A stretch of 64,000 bases of DNA, taken from positions 1,297,290 to 1,361,289 of the forward strand of contig BDSI01000004.1 in assembly GCA_003117195.1 (NCBI GenBank), given 5' to 3'. Below, piece by piece: positions 59,435-64,000 of the stretch. Position 1 is the stretch's first letter, and each line of letters starts with the position of its first letter. The notes beneath the pieces were generated by a model. That model was not told the DNA's origin. It saw only the letters and a list, made by a program, of their open reading frames with translations, and searched no databases. Made by a program: the position numbers and the translations under genes. Source of the stretch: Eudorina sp. 2006-703-Eu-15. Its lineage: Eukaryota > Chlorophyta > Chlorophyceae > Chlamydomonadales > Volvocaceae.

Positions 59435-59624
59435 TCCAGCGGCCTACGGCCGCTGTAATTGCTTCTATTCAGCCACCCTATAGCAGTAATTACTGGAGAT
59501 ACAGCACCCTAGAATTTGCGCAAATTGCCTCCAGCGGCCTACGGCCGCTGTAATTGCTTCTATTCAGCCACCCTATAGCAGTAATTACTGGAGATACAGC
59601 ACCCTAGAATTTGCGCAAATTGCC
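59435..59624. repeat. Perfect 95-bp tandem duplication rich in palindromes
   Basis: Copies 59435-59529 and 59530-59624 are identical by eye. Each holds AGCGGCC-TAC-GGCCGCT (hairpin), CAGTAATTACTG and AATTTGCGCAAATT (perfect palindromes). Confidence 0.92.
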
Positions 59625-59842
59625 GCCTTGCAACAGGCACAATATTTTCTTGCTTACTCGCACTCAGGGGGGCCTTAGTAAAGCCGTTCTGCAGGAGTAC
59701 TCGAGTACTGTACCGATAGACACAATGTAACTATTTGGCTTTAAAACCCTGTACACCAGGTGAATGAGATCCGCCAGAAATGTAAACATGAAATCGCATA
59801 AGCGTTAAATGCTACAAAACGGACCACAAGGCCGCGGGGAGT

Positions 59843-60170
59843 ATGGTCAGCCTTGACGAGGTGGCTGATGTGTTCAAACCTGCAGCTGCTTCCTGCGGCG
59901 TGCGCGGGATGCAGCTGTTGGCGTTCCTGGCCCTCATGCCGGCAGCGGTTGGCGTTCCTGGCGCTCATGCCGGAGGAGCACCGCGACGTTTTTCCGATAG
60001 CCGCTGACAAGGAGGCAATCGTTCAGTTCCTGAGGGTTGCTTACATGGCTGAACGTACGTTTCCTTTTGAGCTTCTTTATTATCACAGGGGACCCCGCGT
60101 GAGCTTCTTTATGGTGCTGCCGTCGTGCTTTCGGACACGGGCATGGCTGTATGTGTTGTTAGGTGGGTGG
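59843..60170 (+). pseudogene. Possible gene remnant broken by a 31-bp tandem duplication
   Basis: From an ATG at 59843 the frame reads VSLDEVADVFKPAAASCG, then enters a 31-bp direct duplication (copies starting 59918 and 59949) that shifts the frame. The shifted frame continues MPEEHRDVFPIAADKEAIV and QFLRVAYMAERTFPFELL. Both parts look coding, and the offset of 31 (not a multiple of 3) is what separates them. No family recognised. It may be a decayed gene or transposon fragment, or an exon read wrongly by me. Confidence 0.3.
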
Positions 60171-61531
60171 TGATAGGTGGTGATAGTGAGAACAGGTGAG
60201 AACCTGCCGCTCCTGTGGCCCCCATCGCCCCTACCACCTTGAACACCACTATCGGCCTTACCACAACCGGAGTGCTGTTTGGTCCATCCATGAGTGAGTT
60301 CGGATCCGGGTGCAGGGCGGCGCCCTCCCTCCTCCTGTGGCGCTTTCCTTGCGGCCTCCGTAGAGCGCAGCGGGTTGTGGGTGCGTGCGGCTGTTGTTGG
60401 GGCTGAGCTGAACGATGAACATGTGGGGGACTGTTGGTCTGCCATTCGTGTCGTGTGTGGTATTGCGAGGTTGTTGCAGCCCGTCCCTGTATGTCTCTGC
60501 GGAGCCTGCCAACGTGATGCCAACGTGATCGTTGTGCGGCGGTTGCTTTCGCGCTCTGGAAAGTGTGGGTGGGGCGATGCGCGCGGCGTGTTTCCAGTGA
60601 GCGAGGGTGCTGGCGTGAGGAGGGCCCGAGCGGCCGCGTCCTCGTCTCGGCGCCGCCCGGGTGCAGTTGTGACTGGTCGGCGCCCTGGCACCCCCGGGGC
60701 GAGAGGTCGCCGCGATTCTCCCTTGCTATTATCCTCTCTGGATGGTCCTGGCTCTTGGTTGGGTGCGGTCCGTGGGTCGGTTGGGTGCGTTCGGGAGCCC
60801 TGCTCAGCGCGTCCCTGAGGCGGCCGGACGCAGGGCTGATCCAGTCCACTCCACTCTTCTCCAGAGCGGTGCCGTGCCGTGCAGTACAGTACAGTACAGA
60901 ACAGGGTGATTCCTCCCAACGCCACCCTTCATTCAGCTGCGCCATCCGGGGTCCGTGCATCTAAGCCCCCTTCACGGCCTGACCGCTGCCGCCGCCACCA
61001 CGATTTGAGGTCAGGGCCGCTCGCAGCCGCGGTTTTCTTCGCACCCGGACCGACGGACTTCAACCCGCAAATCCCTCCAGGCAGTACCCGGGTACGGCGC
61101 CAGGGCGGACCAGCCACCAAGCCCTACCTCCGAAACCAACGACACGCACTGAATGAATTAACGTTAGAGTACATTCCTCGTTCATTTGCGGTTTCAGGTG
61201 GACGTGTCCAACGCGCAATCCAAAGGCCCATACGGATAGCTGCATGGGCGCGTCAGCCGAACCCGCGGCTCTCCGTTGCATCTTCTAACTCAGCGAGTGC
61301 TTCTGGCTTATCAGCTTCATCGATATTTAGCACTTCAGGCCTAACTACTCGTGCCGGAAAGCCCACTGCAACGTCACCCGGGAGGCAACCGCATCAAACG
61401 CAGAGCATGGCAATATTATGCTAATATCTCACGCAGGGCCCACACATTCCCATGAATGCCCAGAATCTGTGACTTGCTAACCCAGGCAGCTGCCGGGACG
61501 GGCGGCGGCCTGCTGGGGTCCAAGCACTAAA

Positions 61532-61711
61532 GTGGTCGCGACATCAAGCAAGGTGGCCGCCGAGGGCCGCGAGAGACGCACCGCTTTCCGCCGGGTCCCC
61601 CACAGAAGCAAGCAGCCGCTATGCGCCGCGCACATCACCAAGGTCCGCGCCGTCTCCAACAAGTGCAGCCACCTGGGTCTCCCGCTGGTCGGCAAGACTG
61701 CCTTGTTCCAG
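61532..61711 (+). CDS. Partial Rieske-type iron-sulfur domain exon
   Basis: The frame ends HITKVRAVSNKCSHLGLPLV then GKTALFQ, directly followed by a GT donor at 61712. This is the first half of a Rieske [2Fe-2S] domain: the C-x-H ligand motif sits in the phrase usually written AVSNxCxHLGLPLxGKT in chloroplast-type Rieske proteins. The second ligand pair (C-x2-H, typically CPAHG) is not found in the following 2 kb. A tempting acceptor at 61605 would give an exon of 61606-61711. Either the downstream exon is far away or this is an orphan, truncated copy. Confidence 0.45.
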
Positions 61712-61813
61712 GTAGGCGTACACCCGAGAATGTAGATGCGGTCCGGGGTTGCGCGTGCGGCTTTGCAACGCTTCCCCTAACACGCGTGCAGTGGGCACAC
61801 CTGTCAGACGACT

Positions 61814-64000
61814 TTGCCCGATGGTGGTAATCGCGGCGAGGCTGAGGCGCAGCGCCTGGTTGTTCTGTCCGGGTTCACAGCCTTAACAAACCGAAACACC
61901 AGCAGCAGCCGAAATGCAGCCGACGCAGCGGCAACAACAGGCGCCAATGGCGGCGCCAGCAGCTTTGACGTCCTACACCCCCAGTTTTTAGAAACTTTAC
62001 GTCGACTGCCGGTCGCTCTGGAAGCCCTGGTACGGAAGTACGGCATCGAAGCGGAGGACCCCGCAGCCACCTGTTCCGGTCCGCGACGCATCGGCGGCGG
62101 CGGCGGCGGTGCGCGGCACCGGCGGACGACGGCGGTGGCCGCGGCAACCGCAGCAACCCGTGGGTCAGCTGGTTGCCTGGAGGATATAACTGCTGTACTC
62201 CCGGTCATCTTCAGGTCGGAGGCGGAGGGCTCCGCCGTCCAGTTGGCAGTTCTGGAGGCAGTCGACAGGCCGGTGGTGAGGGCGTTGCTGAGGGCCGCCA
62301 GTGCCGCGGTGCGGCTACCCCCCTGGAGCGTCGCCAAATGTCTGACGTACCGGGAGGCGGAGCCTACTTGCCTGCTCACCGCCGTCGTCATCTTGAAGCA
62401 GCTGCTGCTCCTGCTCGAGAAAACATCTCGGGACTGCGACGGTGGCGGCGGCGGCGGCGGCGGTGGAGGAGGAGGAGGAGGAGGAGGAGGAGGAGGAGGA
62501 GGGGCAGCAAGGGCCGCGTCGGCCCCGACGGCGCCGCGGCCGCGTGTCACCCTGGTCGCCGGCAGCAGGGTGCCCGCGGCGCTTGTGCGGATGCAGATCC
62601 TGCACGCCATGAGTCGCCAGATCGCGGCGAGCGTCGACAGCTTCCTGGCCTTGGCGCCGCGCGCTCGGGCATTATCATCATCCGGGAAATTAACACCCAT
62701 GTACGCTGGGCTTCAACACACGCTGGCGGCCACGACCCAGATTTGCATGGGCCTCATACGCTAGGCGTCCTGCGACATGAGAGGGTCAAGGATCAGCGAC
62801 GGCGGCGGCGCGACCGACGGCGGCGGCGACGGCGCGGCGGACGGCGGCGGCGGCGGCGCGGCCGACGGCGGTTGGTCGAGCTACGCCAAGGAGCTGGGGC
62901 GGGCGTTGATGGACAGCGGAGTGCTGGATCAGGTCGCACGGGGGCTGCTGCACGTTTTCCGCATGACCCGATGTCCTGAAGCGGCTATGTCGGCGGCGGC
63001 GGCGGCGGCGGCGGGGGCCCGTGCGGACGTCGGCAGCGGCGGGCCGTCGGTCGAGTCGGGCGGGTCGTCGTCGGCGGCTGACGACGTAGCCAAGGACGCG
63101 GCGAAGCTGTCGAACGACTTCTTGGGTGCCGTACGCCTGCTGACGACGCTCGTGAACTCACACCCCAACGACCCAGTGGCCGTCGAGCTCGTACACCAGG
63201 TGCTGTACGGCAGGTGCGTGCGCACGGCCGTCCTGCTGCACGGCGTCGCGGCGTTGTGCGCTGCCGACGGCGGTACGGCGTACGGCTTCGCCGAGGAGGT
63301 ACTGCAGTTCGTACCGTCCTTGCGAAGGACCTCAGCCCCGTCAACCGCGGGCTGCTGTCGCCGCCGGAACCGGCAGCCGCAGGCGCGGCGTCGACGGCTA
63401 CAGCTACAGCTACATCCAGTCGGCCGGCGCCATGCGAGCTTTTCAGGCCAACACTGCGCTGCTTGGTGCGTCGTTGCGGGGAGCGACCTTTCGCCCACCG
63501 CCGCCGGGCCCGCCGGGTGCACCGCCCTGGTCCACCGGCTGATACGCTGGTCCCTGGACTGCATCCGGGTCGCGGACCTCACGACCGCAGCGCCAGGACG
63601 GGTCCGAGGGCAAGGAAGCCACGGCGGCGGTGGCGGCGGCGGCGGTGGCGGCGGCGGCAGCGTTCACAGGCGCAGCGATGATCCCAGAGCCGCCGCCAGC
63701 AGTGAATCGATTGGCGCGTGTACGACAACGTCGGGTGCAGGTGCACGGCGGCCGTCGCCGGCGGCAATGCTGGCGGCCGAGGATGCGGTTGCTGTCGCGG
63801 TGGACGCGCTGTGCGGCGCACAAGCCCTCTTTGAGTGGCACGTCGGGCCGCGCCGGGCCGCGTCGGCGTCGGCGGCGGCGGCGGCGGCGGCGGGTGAGTC
63901 CTGGCGGCTGGCATTCGATGTACTGCGTGACGGCATTTATCGACTCAACAACCACTCGGAGGAGGACCTGGCCAGGCTGGTGCTGACGGCGCTGGGCGTT
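61814..64000 (+). CDS. Large unidentified gene, 5' unclear and running off the window
   Basis: One reading frame stays open from just upstream of 61814 to the window end, except for a single TAG at 62762-62764. Segments with strong coding character: FDVLHPQFLETLRRLPVALE, ALVRKYGIEAED, LLTTLVNSHPNDPVAVELVH and SWRLAFDVLRDGIYRLNNHS. Between them lie Gly/Ala/Ser tracts, including a polyglycine run at 62445-62505 and GGC/GCG runs. The TAG lies between two good coding stretches in the same frame, so an intron, an assembly error or two genes must be considered. Around 63300-63520 a +2-shifted frame (YSYIQSAGAMRAFQANTALL) also looks coding, which suggests a short intron. No domain recognised; probably helical and repeat-like. 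Confidence 0.5.

Larger units (their letters stand above)
58905..61500. other. Region between array and Rieske exon
   Basis: Contains a perfect 95-bp tandem duplication (59435-59624) and a possible broken gene (59843-60170). At 60.1-61.4 kb both strands have long overlapping frames caused by high GC, none with convincing protein character. Confidence 0.35.

Noticed and set aside
60083..60960. Overlapping 280-codon frames on the minus strand and a 174-codon frame on the plus strand
   Set aside because: Several frames are open at once because of high GC; none has motifs or plausible protein composition.

Overview
The window looks like nuclear DNA of a multicellular or colonial volvocine green alga (Volvox, Pleodorina or Eudorina type). 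Evidence: GC-rich coding exons split by many GT-AG introns, hydroxyproline-rich-type extracellular matrix proteins, long (CA)n tracts, many minisatellites, and plant/algal families (CASTOR/POLLUX channel, FOUR LIPS-type MYB). No bacterial operon, rRNA or convincing tRNA is present. I built the gene models by hand from splice sites and reading phase. In the five complete models every exon junction keeps phase.

Layout. 376-5137 (-) and 9427-14386 (-) are tandem paralogues for secreted matrix proteins. Each has a signal peptide, a domain resembling the bacterial 'choice-of-anchor L' domain, PKD/Ig-like beta domains and a proline-rich C-terminal tail. 14.4-18.9 kb is repeat-containing intergenic DNA. 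18870-25531 (-) is a 14-exon SAMHD1/VEN4-like HD-domain dNTP triphosphohydrolase. 27254-30863 (+) is a two-repeat MYB factor of the FOUR LIPS/MYB88 type. 33114-35819 (+) is a nuclear-looking protein with a short CxxCxxC zinc motif. 36613-37891 (+) is a three-EF-hand protein. 40817-51506 (-) is a 13-exon CASTOR/POLLUX-like cation channel whose largest intron is full of truncated repeat copies with (CA)n tails.

53881-58852 is a roughly 5 kb array of a 60-bp minisatellite, itself built from three 20-bp monomers and bordered on both sides by inverted 20-bp units. 59435-59624 is a perfect 95-bp tandem duplication rich in palindromes. 61.5-64 kb holds a half Rieske exon and the start of an unidentified large gene that runs off the window.

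The genes do not form a pathway. They are ordinary eukaryotic neighbours acting in matrix assembly, nucleotide metabolism, transcription, calcium signalling and ion transport. The most unusual items are the anchor-L/proline-rich matrix proteins with gene-conversion and intron gain/loss signatures, substituted allosteric residues in the SAMHD1-like enzyme, the non-canonical pore of the channel, and the structured repeats at 53.8-59.6 kb.
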